A DNA stretch of 64,000 nucleotides from Cellvibrio sp. UBA7671 (lineage in GTDB: Bacteria > Pseudomonadota > Gammaproteobacteria > Pseudomonadales > Cellvibrionaceae): contig DLHJ01000003.1 in NCBI GenBank assembly GCA_002483145.1, forward strand, positions 62,001-126,000, written 5' to 3'. Under the pieces are notes generated by a model. That model saw nothing but the letters and a program-made list of their open reading frames with translations, had not been told where the DNA came from and made no database searches. The translations under genes and the position numbers were made by a program. Below are positions 63,619 through 64,000 of the stretch, in pieces; positions within the stretch are counted from its first letter, which is position 1; each line of letters begins with the position of its first letter.

Positions 63619-64000
63619 TGCTGTACACCATTTGTTTGCATTCCACGCCTATGCCGCGATAACCAATAAAACGGCATGATTGATCGAACATAGGTTCGCC
63701 ACTCACGCGGTAATGCTGCTGTGAACCATCGGGATAAGTGCGACTGAATGCGAAATCGATAAAAGGTTGGCGAGCCTCTATGGCCGCATGTAATTGCGCG
63801 CGCTCTGCTGCATCCCAACCTTCGTGAGTATTTTCGTTGGCGCTGCCATCGAGGGTATCAACGCGGATGCCAAGCATATCCAGCACCGGGCCTGACACTT
63901 TTGTGAAATAGCCGTGTTCATCCTGCTCCCAATACCAGTCCGAGGCTAGCTCGGTCAGGCTGCGAAACCGCGCTTCACTTTCACGCAACTCCGCCGTGCG
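63587..64000 (-). CDS. PAS-domain protein, C-terminal part (runs off right edge)
   Basis: The frame is open to the window edge (upstream codons read R-T-A-E before 'LRESEARFRSLTELASDWYWEQDEHGYF'), so this is the tail of a longer protein. It holds one complete PAS/PAC domain. The protein stops 15 residues after 'FIGYRGIGVE', where a kinase, GGDEF or another PAS would normally follow. Either the PAS is the last domain of a sensor, or an output domain has been lost where the Crp/Fnr gene now begins. The start lies outside the window. Confidence 0.75.
   Translation of the reverse strand, partial: RTAELRESEARFRSLTELASDWYWEQDEHGYFTKVSGPVLDMLGIRVDTLDGSANENTHEGWDAAERAQLHAAIEARQPFIDFAFSRTYPDGSQQHYRVSGEPMFDQSCRFIGYRGIGVECKQMVYSNASINNTASS

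Noticed and set aside
1-64000. tRNA, rRNA and classical riboswitch genes
   Set aside because: Scanned by eye for tRNA-like cloverleaf motifs and rRNA signatures; none recognised, though a covariance-model search would be needed to exclude small RNAs.

Overview
The window looks like a chromosomal segment of a Cellvibrio-like gammaproteobacterium (Cellvibrionaceae). The basis is several secreted plant-polysaccharide enzymes built from catalytic modules joined by poly-serine linkers (GH5, GH6, GH11, GH26 with CBM2, CBM10, CBM32-like and CBM60-like modules), together with typical gammaproteobacterial housekeeping genes. No rRNA, tRNA or CRISPR array was seen.

Layout. 0-4.4 kb: an accessory patch. 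It holds the start of a C5-cytosine DNA methyltransferase running off the left edge with a LexA-type SOS box in front of it, a GC-rich structured block, a small unknown gene with a decayed second copy, a DUF4157 protein with a possible ADP-ribosyltransferase-like end, and two small envelope/secreted proteins. 4.8-14.7 kb: an iron acquisition locus. A five-gene operon resembles the alcaligin genes (hydroxylase, exporter, acyltransferase, NIS synthetase, Rieske oxygenase). It converges on a TonB receptor plus PepSY membrane protein operon; Fur boxes lie in front of both. 15.1-28.9 kb: polysaccharide degradation. It contains a 1399-residue enzyme with mannanase, endoglucanase and GH6 modules, a GH26 mannanase, an esterase, and a 934-residue xylanase-esterase fusion, interspersed with an AraC-type membrane regulator, a TerB/J-domain co-chaperone and a GntR regulator. 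29-33 kb: a membrane patatin-like lipase and moeA.

33-44 kb looks like an envelope and stress neighbourhood. It has yqjD/yqjE/yqjK-like genes, BON proteins, a DUF4398 lipoprotein with an OmpA-like lipoprotein, DUF3309, several tiny membrane peptides, a ferritin-like protein, a Crp/Fnr regulator and a REC-PAS-PAS-GGDEF protein. It also holds a full-length large-subunit catalase homologue in which both the distal His and the heme-ligating Tyr are replaced. 44-53 kb is one giant gene, the cyclic beta-1,2-glucan synthase ndvB. 55-58.8 kb is a small cluster of integron attC-like sites with a DUF3592 cassette, two near-identical ORF-less cassettes and an IS1182-type element sitting inside an attC core site; no integrase gene is visible. 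59-62.7 kb encodes a large secreted metzincin-type protease. The right end holds a second Crp/Fnr regulator and the tail of a PAS protein.

Functional picture: secreted mannan/cellulose/xylan degradation, siderophore-based iron supply, periplasmic glucan and envelope stress functions, and two mobile or accessory patches (the left end and 55-58.8 kb). All functional calls are by eye from motifs and family knowledge; no database search was run.
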